A model generated the notes under the pieces. It was not told where the DNA came from. It worked only from the letters and a program-made list of their open reading frames with translations, and did not search any database. From Candidatus Stahliibacteriota bacterium (lineage in GTDB: Bacteria; Hydrothermota; Tepidihabitantia; SM23-42): a stretch of 14,618 nt of DNA. The DNA lies in NCBI GenBank assembly GCA_030670605.1, contig DAOVBK010000007.1, positions 1 to 14,618 of the forward strand, read 5' to 3'. A program made the translations under genes and the position numbers. Positions within the stretch are counted from its first letter, which is position 1. Each line of letters opens with the position of its first letter. Below are positions 7,250 through 14,239 of this stretch, piece after piece.

Positions 7250-9781
7250 GTGCTCTACAAAACCCTCGGCAAATACGAAATCATCGATTGGCTTGGTGGC
7301 GGGAGATTCGGTGATGTCTTCCTTGCGCGGGATACGCTTCTCGACAAAGAATTTGCCCTGAAGGTCTCGAGAATGCGCAAGCAAGAGATACGCATGCTCA
7401 AAGATGAAGCACGGCTCCTCGCCTCGCTTGACCACCCGAATATTGTCCGCTTCTATAATATTGATTTTATTGAGGACAAACTCGTTCTCATCATTGAATA
7501 TATCAAGGGAACCACGCTCAGGGAAATCATTGTTGACAAGGGCATTGATAGTGATCTCTGTGTGCAAATCATTGCGCACGTTCTCAGTGCGCTCGTATAT
7601 GCTCACGAGAATAAAGTACTCCACCGCGATTTGAAACCGGAAAATATCCTCATAACGAAAAAAGAAGATGATCATATGGTCAAAGTCACTGATTTTGGTC
7701 TTGCACGATTCATCAAATCCGGTTCGATCTCTGCATCAACAGCAGGCACGCCAATCTACATGGCGCCAGAAACATGGTCAGGAAATTTTGATGAAAAATC
7801 TGATATCTGGAGTATCGGCGCGATTCTGTACGAACTGCTCACTGGCTCACCACCGTTTCTTGCCGATGATCTCAACACCCTGAAGTCAAAAATAGACAGC
7901 GGAAAATTCCTCGTGCCAACAATTCTACGCCCACACATACCAGAAGACATCGAGGATGCGGTCGTGAAATGCCTGAGTGCACAGCCAAAAGTACGGCCAA
8001 CGGCACGCACGCTCCACCAGATGCTTACTGCCAAGCACGCGGCAGTCAGAGCAGAACGCTTTTCACTACCGGCGAAAGAGACCGCAACGGTCACATTGAC
8101 AGCGACGCAGCGTGAGGCAATCGAACACACAGATGGTCAGGTGCTCGTTCTCGGTCAATCAGGATGTGGTAAAACAACAACCCTCACCTATGCGGTCGCG
8201 CGCCTCATTGAAAAGGGTATACCACTATCCAAAATCCTTATCTGCACTTTTACGAACAAGGCAGCACACGATATCAAAGAGCGGCTGGCAAAACTAACAC
8301 GGTTTTCCGAATACGACCTCTGGATCGGCACATTTCATACACTCGGCCTCCGGATGCTCCGAAGAGATGTTGAACGACTCGACATGAGTGAGGAATTCAC
8401 CATCGAAGAACCAAAAAAAATTCTCAACGAAATGAACATCAAACCGGGTACATACCGGATCAATGCAATCATCAGATTCATCGAAATACTGAAGGCTCGT
8501 GGCATCACGCCAGAGGCATTTGCGCCACAGAATAAGTGGGAAAACGTCTGTCATAACGTGTACAAGAAATACCAGGCATATCTCAAAGAGAGGAATATCC
8601 TCGATTACGATGACCTGATACTTCATGCGGTGACCTTGCTTGCATTGCATGAGGATATACGAGACACGTACCGCATGCGTTTTGATTACCTGTTTGTGGA
8701 TGAACTACAGGATATCAATCCTGCCCAGTATTCATTGATCAAAATGCTTTTCAAGGAATACATATTTATGACTGGCGATGAAGACCAGGCGATTTATGGA
8801 TGGCGTGGTGCTGAACGGGAGATCATCTACCAGGTACCAAAAGATTTTAAGAATATGAAGACGTTCTATCTCAGCAAAGGTTTCCGTCTCCCGCAGGACA
8901 TACTCGAGGTAGCAAATAACTTGATGCTGCGACAAACAACTGCTCTGCCGACTGATGAATCGGGTGACATAATGGTCTATGCTGCGAAATCGGAAAAAGA
9001 TGAGGCAGACTACATTGTACGCGAAATACAATCACTGCACAAACAAGGCTTTCGCTATCAAGATATGGCAATTCTCTACCGAATGAACTACATATCGCGC
9101 ATCTATGAAGATGTGCTCATCAAAGCAGGCATACCGCACACCCTAATCAGCGGTACATCCTTCCATAATCGTACAGATACAAAACCGCTCCTCGCGTACA
9201 TTGCATTGCTCGATGAAACCAGCAAACACAAAATAGATTCAAACGCTGCGGATGATTTCATCACACAGTCTCTCAGTCTTTTCAGTATCAAACAGAGGAG
9301 CGCTCATCGCGCATCAGAGCTATTTAAGCATCACCTAAGTAATGTTACGGCGTTAAACCCTAGTGCAGTAATGGAAGATGTGATCAATGCATTTGGTCTT
9401 CAAGGAGAAAACAGCAATGAACTTCTTTCGCTCGCCCGTACATACGCAGGAGGTGACTTTATGCGGTTCTTGAATGACATAAAACTCATTCAAGAACTGG
9501 ACCTCGCCGATTGGGGTAAAGACACGGTCAAACTCATGACCGTGCACAGTGCGAAAGGGCTCGAATTCCCGGTCGTTTTTGTTGCCGATCTCATCGAAGA
9601 TGTCTTCCCGCTGACAAAAAAGATGGCATCAAAAAAGGAAACCGAGGAAGAACGGAGACTGTGCTATGTTGCGGTAACGCGCGCCAAACAAAAGGTGTAT
9701 CTACTGTACCCGAAGTGGCGTCACGGTCGCTACCAGAAGCCATCTCGGTTTCTAGTGGACATGTTCAAAACAGATATGTAG
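7250..9781 (+). CDS. Ser/Thr protein kinase fused to UvrD/PcrA-like SF1A helicase
   Basis: One 843-residue polypeptide joins two complete enzymes. Residues 1-262 form a PknB-like kinase: Gly-loop GGGRFGDV (16-23), Lys38, helix-C Glu53, HRDLKPEN (125-132), DFG (148-150), APE (172-174) and DIWSIG (185-190). After a ~20-residue linker, residues ~283-843 form an SF1A helicase: Q287, Walker A GQSGCGKTTT (302-311), GTFHTLG (360-366), VDELQDIN (483-490), TGDEDQAIYGWRGA (508-521), TVHSAKGLEF (764-773) and VAVTRAK (807-813). The motif IV NYRS is replaced by GFRL (544-547), and the 2B region appears shortened compared with PcrA. No transmembrane segment, nuclease or receptor domain is visible. The GTG start is the only start codon after the upstream in-frame stop (7205) that keeps the Gly-loop; it has no Shine-Dalgarno sequence and probably relies on coupling to the ARPP-1 gene. 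Kinase control of the helicase, or kinase sensing of DNA damage, is an inference. Confidence 0.93.
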   Translation: MLYKTLGKYEIIDWLGGGRFGDVFLARDTLLDKEFALKVSRMRKQEIRMLKDEARLLASLDHPNIVRFYNIDFIEDKLVLIIEYIKGTTLREIIVDKGIDSDLCVQIIAHVLSALVYAHENKVLHRDLKPENILITKKEDDHMVKVTDFGLARFIKSGSISASTAGTPIYMAPETWSGNFDEKSDIWSIGAILYELLTGSPPFLADDLNTLKSKIDSGKFLVPTILRPHIPEDIEDAVVKCLSAQPKVRPTARTLHQMLTAKHAAVRAERFSLPAKETATVTLTATQREAIEHTDGQVLVLGQSGCGKTTTLTYAVARLIEKGIPLSKILICTFTNKAAHDIKERLAKLTRFSEYDLWIGTFHTLGLRMLRRDVERLDMSEEFTIEEPKKILNEMNIKPGTYRINAIIRFIEILKARGITPEAFAPQNKWENVCHNVYKKYQAYLKERNILDYDDLILHAVTLLALHEDIRDTYRMRFDYLFVDELQDINPAQYSLIKMLFKEYIFMTGDEDQAIYGWRGAEREIIYQVPKDFKNMKTFYLSKGFRLPQDILEVANNLMLRQTTALPTDESGDIMVYAAKSEKDEADYIVREIQSLHKQGFRYQDMAILYRMNYISRIYEDVLIKAGIPHTLISGTSFHNRTDTKPLLAYIALLDETSKHKIDSNAADDFITQSLSLFSIKQRSAHRASELFKHHLSNVTALNPSAVMEDVINAFGLQGENSNELLSLARTYAGGDFMRFLNDIKLIQELDLADWGKDTVKLMTVHSAKGLEFPVVFVADLIEDVFPLTKKMASKKETEEERRLCYVAVTRAKQKVYLLYPKWRHGRYQKPSRFLVDMFKTDM

Positions 9782-9787
9782 AGCTTT

Positions 9788-10393
9788 TCAGATTCCTTTC
9801 CTTTTTCTAAAATACACAAAGCTCAAGATAATCGCGAGTATGACAATCACGAGCGCAGCAAGGATGTTATAGTTTCGCAAAAAGGTAGATGCTTCATCCC
9901 ATGAAGAACCAATGTGGTAACTAATCATAACGAGAAAAAAATTCCAGGCAAGTACACTTACGAGGCTATAGAAAAACATCTTCTTTGTTTCGACCCGGGC
10001 GATTCCTGCGGCAAAACAGAGTGGTGCTCTCATACCAGGCAAAAAACGGTTCACGAGCATAACAATATCACCGTGCGCAGCAAATTTCTTCTTCGCACGC
10101 TCAATCATTGCGAAAGGAATTAGTTTCTTCAAGAATGAGCGCGACAAGAACTGTATGACCGCATCTCCCCGGTATTTCGCTACGGCATACACAATCATAA
10201 TGCCAGCAATGCTGCCTGCACATGTCGTTCCATACACAACATAGTAACTAAAGTGACCCTGCCCTGCAGAAAAAGCGATAACGGCAACAAAAAGGTCTGA
10301 CGGGTAGGGCGGAAATATACTCTCCACCATCGCATTGAAGATTAAAAAGATATATACAATGATCGGACTCTGGATGGACAACCACTCACGCAT
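9788..10393 (-). CDS. DedA-family (VTT domain) inner-membrane protein
   Basis: Integral inner-membrane protein of the DedA/VTT family, some members of which flip undecaprenyl phosphate or phosphatidylethanolamine across the membrane; the lipid handled here cannot be assigned. The 201 residues show several hydrophobic helices, the N-terminal VESIFPPYPSDL re-entrant segment (family pattern Glu...Pro...Pro-Ser-Asp/Glu) and the second conserved stretch RFLPGMRAPLCFAAGIARV with the family arginines, then two C-terminal helices and a basic tail FRKRKGI. Its stop lies 6 nt from the kinase-helicase stop (convergent), with no obvious terminator between. No good Shine-Dalgarno sequence precedes the ATG. 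It may be read through from the toxin-antitoxin genes 90 nt upstream, or from a promoter I cannot recognise. Confidence 0.88.
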   Translation of the reverse strand: MREWLSIQSPIIVYIFLIFNAMVESIFPPYPSDLFVAVIAFSAGQGHFSYYVVYGTTCAGSIAGIMIVYAVAKYRGDAVIQFLSRSFLKKLIPFAMIERAKKKFAAHGDIVMLVNRFLPGMRAPLCFAAGIARVETKKMFFYSLVSVLAWNFFLVMISYHIGSSWDEASTFLRNYNILAALVIVILAIILSFVYFRKRKGI

Positions 10394-10483
10394 ATGATCT
10401 AAATCATCGACTCGGATGCCTCATAAAAACGCTTTTCTTGAACACGAAGCCAGAATAGAGAGCTGCGCATTGATTGTGATATC

Positions 10484-10861
10484 CTAATCGAACTGCCACT
10501 TCTTACAATAGTGACGTATTCTCTTCCTGTCTTCGTTTTTCTTGTCTCCTTTATAATAGATCTCCATTAGTACAATCATGTCGTCCTTCTCAAAATAGGC
10601 ATAGATGACCCTGATTCCAGAATGGCTACCCGTGCCCCTGAGTGAACGACACGCGAACTTCCTTGCTTTATAGATTTTCGGGTTTTCCATCTTCAAATCA
10701 GACAGCCGAAAAACACCTTTGTTGTCCTGTAGGAGTTTGTGGAACGGAACTAGCTGTTTAGCAATGAATGTCTGCAGATCTTCATCGATTGTCTTGAATT
10801 TTCTTCGAATTTTTCTCAAATCTCTGTTAAACTCAGGTACTCGCTCAATCGTGCTGAACAT
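10484..10861 (-). CDS. RelE/ParE-like toxin of a type II toxin-antitoxin pair
   Basis: Probable toxin of 125 residues. It has the small basic RelE/ParE look: an N-terminal PEFNRDLRKIRRKF helix pair, then KARKFACRSLRG, GIRVIYAYFEKDDMIVLMEIYYKGDK and a C-terminal basic EDRKRIRHYCKK. Members of this fold usually cut ribosome-bound mRNA or poison gyrase; which applies here is unknown. Three starts are possible: TTG 10921, ATG 10915 and ATG 10861. I chose 10861 because the extra residues before it do not resemble the family and lie in sequence coding for the antitoxin C terminus. None has a strong ribosome binding site. With this start the gene overlaps the antitoxin by 17 nt, in the antitoxin-first order common in type II systems, suggesting coupled translation. 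Confidence 0.75.
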   Translation of the reverse strand: MFSTIERVPEFNRDLRKIRRKFKTIDEDLQTFIAKQLVPFHKLLQDNKGVFRLSDLKMENPKIYKARKFACRSLRGTGSHSGIRVIYAYFEKDDMIVLMEIYYKGDKKNEDRKRIRHYCKKWQFD

Positions 10862-11630
10862 CTTCTTTATATTGTCGAACAGAGTAAGGCGCAGTCCTAT
10901 AGAAAACAGCCTCATATTCAATTATGCCGCCATCTTCTGTCGTTATCCACGGTATATCATTATGAGAATAATTGCTGATGTCAGATGCATTCATATCAGA
11001 AAGTCTGTTGAGTACATCATCAATAAGTTCGATCTCGTGAGCTTTTAAGTGTGACAAATCAGCTTTTTTCAAAGGCAGATATTTTCTCTGAGGATATTCG
11101 AAATACTTACTCCGGACCTTCTCAATTTCTTTTTCCTTGAGCATGAGTTTCATGATTTCTTCAAATTCAACAGGCGTCGGGCCATAACGGTTCTTCTTGT
11201 ATGTCGCACCAATGAGCTGCTCCTCGTACTTTTCGTAGAAATCAAAATCAATAAAATAGAGTAGCTTGTAGATTACTGTCTCTCCAATGTTGGGTTTTGA
11301 ACCAACCTTGTTCAGAATATAGAGAAAGATCTCTTTGAATTTCTGTAAGTTCTTTTGCGGCACATTGATTCTGATATCAGGCTTCCTTTGTTCGGCCTTT
11401 TTGCTTTTTTGCAGAACCACCACCGGTTCTTTTCTCAAATCAAGTAAGCTATCAACCGAAATACCAAAAATCGCAGACAATCGAATTAGTTCATCAGCAC
11501 AAACCTTCCTCTCACCGTTCTCTATTTGTGAGATGGCCGAGCGCGAGACCCCAAGCGTCTCTGCGAGCTGCTCTTGACTGATCTCATTCTGCGCCCTCAA
11601 CTCCCTTATTTTTTGGCCTAACTGAGCCAT
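10845..11630 (-). CDS. Xre-family HTH regulator with Panacea (DUF4065) domain; antitoxin
   Basis: A 261-residue two-domain protein. Residues ~5-62 are a classic Xre/HTH_3 DNA-binding domain (LGQKIRELRAQNEISQEQL, then VSRSAISQIENGER). After a basic linker, residues ~88-255 match the Panacea/SocA-like DUF4065 domain: VIYKLLYFIDFDFYEKY, a GATYKKNRYGPTP block and near the end SHNDIPWITTEDGG with a following EAVFYR. Panacea domains are known from PanAT systems as antitoxins that neutralise many unrelated toxins. Here the partner is the overlapping RelE/ParE-like gene. AAAGGAGGAG supports the ATG at 11630. An ideal promoter (11682-11655) and a 17-nt palindrome just upstream suggest autorepression by the HTH domain. 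The Panacea call rests on remembered motifs. Confidence 0.85.
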   Translation of the reverse strand: MAQLGQKIRELRAQNEISQEQLAETLGVSRSAISQIENGERKVCADELIRLSAIFGISVDSLLDLRKEPVVVLQKSKKAEQRKPDIRINVPQKNLQKFKEIFLYILNKVGSKPNIGETVIYKLLYFIDFDFYEKYEEQLIGATYKKNRYGPTPVEFEEIMKLMLKEKEIEKVRSKYFEYPQRKYLPLKKADLSHLKAHEIELIDDVLNRLSDMNASDISNYSHNDIPWITTEDGGIIEYEAVFYRTAPYSVRQYKEDVQHD

Positions 11631-11654
11631 AACTCCTCCTTTCTACTACTCTAT

Positions 11655-11682
11655 ATTATATGTATGTTGGAATAATTGTCAA
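11655..11682 (-). promoter_or_regulatory. Perfect-consensus sigma70-type promoter of the toxin-antitoxin operon
   Basis: On the minus strand TTGACA (11682-11677), a 16-nt spacer and TATAAT (11660-11655) match consensus exactly. The predicted start lies near 11648, giving a leader of about 17 nt that contains the whole AAAGGAGGAG ribosome binding site. Confidence 0.75.
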
Positions 11683-11687
11683 GGTAT

Positions 11688-11704
11688 TGTTTGAATTTCA
11701 AACA
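11688..11704. promoter_or_regulatory. 17-nt palindrome, candidate operator for the HTH antitoxin
   Basis: TGTTTGAATTTCAAACA is a perfect 8+1+8 inverted repeat beginning 5 nt upstream of the -35 box of the antitoxin promoter. Position and size suit a dimeric Xre-type repressor; the link to this particular regulator is inferred from adjacency. Confidence 0.5.
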
Positions 11705-11745
11705 GACAATCCTATAGACAATCACACCCTAGAGCAGAGAACCGA

Positions 11746-11764
11746 GAGCAGACGCACTCTGCTC
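11746..11764 (-). terminator. Hairpin after the helix-hairpin-helix/barrel operon
   Basis: GAGCAGA (11746-11752) pairs perfectly with TCTGCTC (11758-11764) around a 5-nt loop, 10 nt past the stop codon of the minus-strand gene at 11775. No T-run follows on that strand, so it may be a weak or factor-assisted terminator, or an mRNA 3'-end stabiliser. The 8-mer AGAGCAGA is also present 14 nt away (11731-11738). Confidence 0.45.
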
Positions 11765-11774
11765 CGAAGTTTCA

Positions 11775-13505
11775 TCACAACCTTATGTCGAGCTGTGCAC
11801 CAACCCGTTTGTCAAGAAAATCACCTTTTTCCATAATCGAGTATTTTGCGCTCAATGTCACCGACTGAAACGGTTTTACGGCACAATAGATGAATCCGTA
11901 ATGGCCATCATCATAGAGCGTGCGATTCTTGATAACGCCGGGCAGATCTGTTTCGTAGACATATAGCCGTGCATCATAATCATCAGTGTCAAAAACACCG
12001 TACCGTACCCGCCCTCGAATTGCCTTGAATTCAAAACCCATTTCGATTGCGGCGAATAGACCCGTGCTCACATTGTCAATGTCATAGACATATTTATCTT
12101 CGAGTCTAATATCAAAAAAAAGGTGTCTGAATGGTGTGACGCGGAGAAACGCGCGAGAGCTCGCATAATCCCGCTCGCCTCCATACCAGCGCCATCGTGT
12201 CTGCAATTTTGCGTTGACTATACCGATCTTCTTTTCGAAATTGAATTGTACCTTATACTTTGCCGAATCCGTCTCAGTATCACCATCAATCGATACGGTC
12301 ATGCCGATATCAGCAATGCTCGACCGGTGCCGTACGACCAAAATACCCCCAACGTAATCATTATCCGCCTCCACACCTTTAGGTGAATAGAACTGAGCTG
12401 GAAAATACTTTCCAGCAAGCTGCACATCAAATGACGAGAACTGACCATTGAAACCAAAGAGACCACCTATTCGATTCCTGAATGAACGAGCTAGTTCAGA
12501 AACAATGACAAAAGACTCGGCATAGTAATTCAGTCCTATACCGGTCGTCCAGAATTTATCGCCATAGAACTGCGTCGTGGAATCAGCGCACACAAAGGGC
12601 GGATCATACATACACCAGTACGACCGGCTTGAAATCTGTAGGTCAGAAATTCTGTAATGTGCGTCATAGCCGAAGAGTCTCTCATTGATCTGGTCCTTTC
12701 TACTCCGCGAAAGCGAATCAGTGTGTTCTCCAGACGCATCAAAGGAACGCGTAAATCCAAGCGTATCAATTCTCCCATCGAGCTTCTGTTGCGAGACGAA
12801 GATCGTATATCGTAGCAAGAGACTATCCGAATACGCGGCACCAAAGAAACCACTATTCTCAAGTACCGACGTATATGGAAACAGACCGCGTTCACGCATT
12901 ATCACGCGAAAATCGGTGGAGTAGAGAAATGACCCGACCGGTGACAGAAGTACGCCGGAACCTAGATCAAGGTTGTATTTGCCAAAGGCAAATCTCCGTA
13001 CATCGCTGCCCGCAAAGAACCCAACGGCATAATAGTCGAAGAAAGAATCCTCAAAAGGATCTTTTTCAGTAATGAGGTGCATACTGTAATTGCCATATTT
13101 CACTTCGCTTCTTGTGTAATACTTCTCAGACAGCTCGCTTCGTGGAAGCTCGGTTATCGATCGAAGCCTTATGTTGCATTTTTCTATCCTCAATGGTTTT
13201 GCTTTCACCGTTATGAATGGTCGAATCTTATCATAGAGAGCCTCATCGAATCCACGTACGTTCAGCAAATCGCTTGTTTTGTCGTACGGCCCATGCATCG
13301 TCCGATACTCAATGATATTCAGACAATCGGTTGGTGTTAGGTACAGAATTTTCACCAAATCATCGAACCCTGCTGTGTTTATATCGAGCGGGTAGCGGGC
13401 TAGAGATTCCATTTCATCGAGCAGAATCTCCAAATCACGGTCCTCCTCGACCTCAAACAAGCTTGCCTCGTATGATATCAGCGAAAGAACTAGCAACAAG
13501 GTCAT
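11775..13505 (-). CDS. Helix-hairpin-helix (ComEA-like) protein with predicted outer-membrane beta-barrel
   Basis: A 576-residue exported protein. A short hydrophobic signal segment (about 1-15) is followed by a tandem helix-hairpin-helix region (about 40-100): PLDINTAGFDDL..., then IIEYRTMHGPY and DLLNVRGFDEALYDKI, the pattern of ComEA-type DNA-binding domains. From ~110 to the C terminus the sequence alternates polar and aromatic residues in repeated strand-like segments and ends VGAQLDIRL, consistent with an outer-membrane barrel of 14-20 strands. The helix-hairpin-helix part would lie in the periplasm. Similar proteins occur in Bacteroidota and related candidate phyla without a settled function. 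DNA binding at the outer membrane is plausible, but such motifs can also bind protein. Its ATG overlaps the stop of the preceding barrel gene by four bases (13502-13505), indicating coupled translation. Confidence 0.75.
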   Translation of the reverse strand: MTLLLVLSLISYEASLFEVEEDRDLEILLDEMESLARYPLDINTAGFDDLVKILYLTPTDCLNIIEYRTMHGPYDKTSDLLNVRGFDEALYDKIRPFITVKAKPLRIEKCNIRLRSITELPRSELSEKYYTRSEVKYGNYSMHLITEKDPFEDSFFDYYAVGFFAGSDVRRFAFGKYNLDLGSGVLLSPVGSFLYSTDFRVIMRERGLFPYTSVLENSGFFGAAYSDSLLLRYTIFVSQQKLDGRIDTLGFTRSFDASGEHTDSLSRSRKDQINERLFGYDAHYRISDLQISSRSYWCMYDPPFVCADSTTQFYGDKFWTTGIGLNYYAESFVIVSELARSFRNRIGGLFGFNGQFSSFDVQLAGKYFPAQFYSPKGVEADNDYVGGILVVRHRSSIADIGMTVSIDGDTETDSAKYKVQFNFEKKIGIVNAKLQTRWRWYGGERDYASSRAFLRVTPFRHLFFDIRLEDKYVYDIDNVSTGLFAAIEMGFEFKAIRGRVRYGVFDTDDYDARLYVYETDLPGVIKNRTLYDDGHYGFIYCAVKPFQSVTLSAKYSIMEKGDFLDKRVGAQLDIRL

Positions 13506-14215
13506 GGCGTGTAGTGCAGCCCGAAGAAATGAGACAGACCGAGATATTGATGGGTCTTGCCAGTATAATCAAGACGAATTCGACCCGCGCTGATCTGCGC
13601 CACGTACTCGAGAAACACAGGATCCGTATTAGCGCCAAGACCAAATAGGATGTACCGAGACGGTGTGTATGTAAGACCGAAATTGTAGAACGGTAGTTCT
13701 GATTCTGTGCCGCGCACTGAACAGATAAGCGAGACCTTCTTTTTTGTCATATAGCGCAGTTCCAGAGAGTACACCACAGGGATTTCGTCAAAACCATTGA
13801 ACTGCGGTGTATTGAAATGAGCAATCCATCCATCTATGGACACGTTCTTCTCCTGAACATAAAATCCCGCCGTCATGCTGTAGCGAAGGCGGTTACAGTA
13901 GTCCTTTACCCAGTAATTGAGCATTGTAATACTGAATCCAGCATACAGGGTAGTGGAAATGGGACAGCTCGTACCGCCTGAAATCGTGTTCTCACGATAC
14001 ACGTCATTGCCGAAACTGACCGCACTCAAGTTATAGCCGTTCATTCGTGCATGAACGCAGTACGTCCTTACATCGGTCATGCCAAAATGCAGACCCGCAT
14101 ATGTGGCGAGCGACATATGTTGCTGTGGAAAAGCTGGATTGAATCGATTAGCAAGAAAAAGGCTATGCGGAAAATATAATGATTCAAAAACAGCAAAGAC
14201 TATTATAAGCAGCAT
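13502..14215 (-). CDS. Small outer-membrane barrel-like protein with NPA motif (PorV/PorQ-like appearance)
   Basis: A 237-residue protein with an N-terminal hydrophobic stretch (MLLIIVFAVFESLYF) and a RFNPAF motif soon after, as in PorV/PorQ-like barrels. Amphipathic beta-strand-like segments follow to a terminal YLGLSHFFGLHYTP ending in an aromatic-rich strand. The length is short even for PorQ-like proteins, and I cannot assign a family firmly. The signal segment lacks the usual basic residues. The start is the only good ATG; the bases before it are pyrimidine-rich with no Shine-Dalgarno sequence, so translation may depend on the upstream nfeD reading. It overlaps the helix-hairpin-helix gene by four bases, suggesting the two form one envelope complex. 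Confidence 0.7.
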   Translation of the reverse strand: MLLIIVFAVFESLYFPHSLFLANRFNPAFPQQHMSLATYAGLHFGMTDVRTYCVHARMNGYNLSAVSFGNDVYRENTISGGTSCPISTTLYAGFSITMLNYWVKDYCNRLRYSMTAGFYVQEKNVSIDGWIAHFNTPQFNGFDEIPVVYSLELRYMTKKKVSLICSVRGTESELPFYNFGLTYTPSRYILFGLGANTDPVFLEYVAQISAGRIRLDYTGKTHQYLGLSHFFGLHYTP

Positions 14216-14239
14216 ATATATCAGTGGGAGGAGAAAAAC

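Noticed and set aside
7220..7675. Minus-strand open frame of 151 codons opposite the start of the kinase gene
   Set aside because: It lies against a well-conserved kinase N terminus, has no family features, and reads as the antisense of the real gene.
10394..10407. ATGAT/ATCAT inverted repeat just upstream of the DedA gene as an operator
   Set aside because: Only five paired bases around a four-base centre; not distinguishable from chance.
6381..11704. Calling the whole region a proven defence island
   Set aside because: Only a toxin-antitoxin pair and a suggestive kinase-helicase are present; no recognised defence system, integrase or phage gene is in the window.
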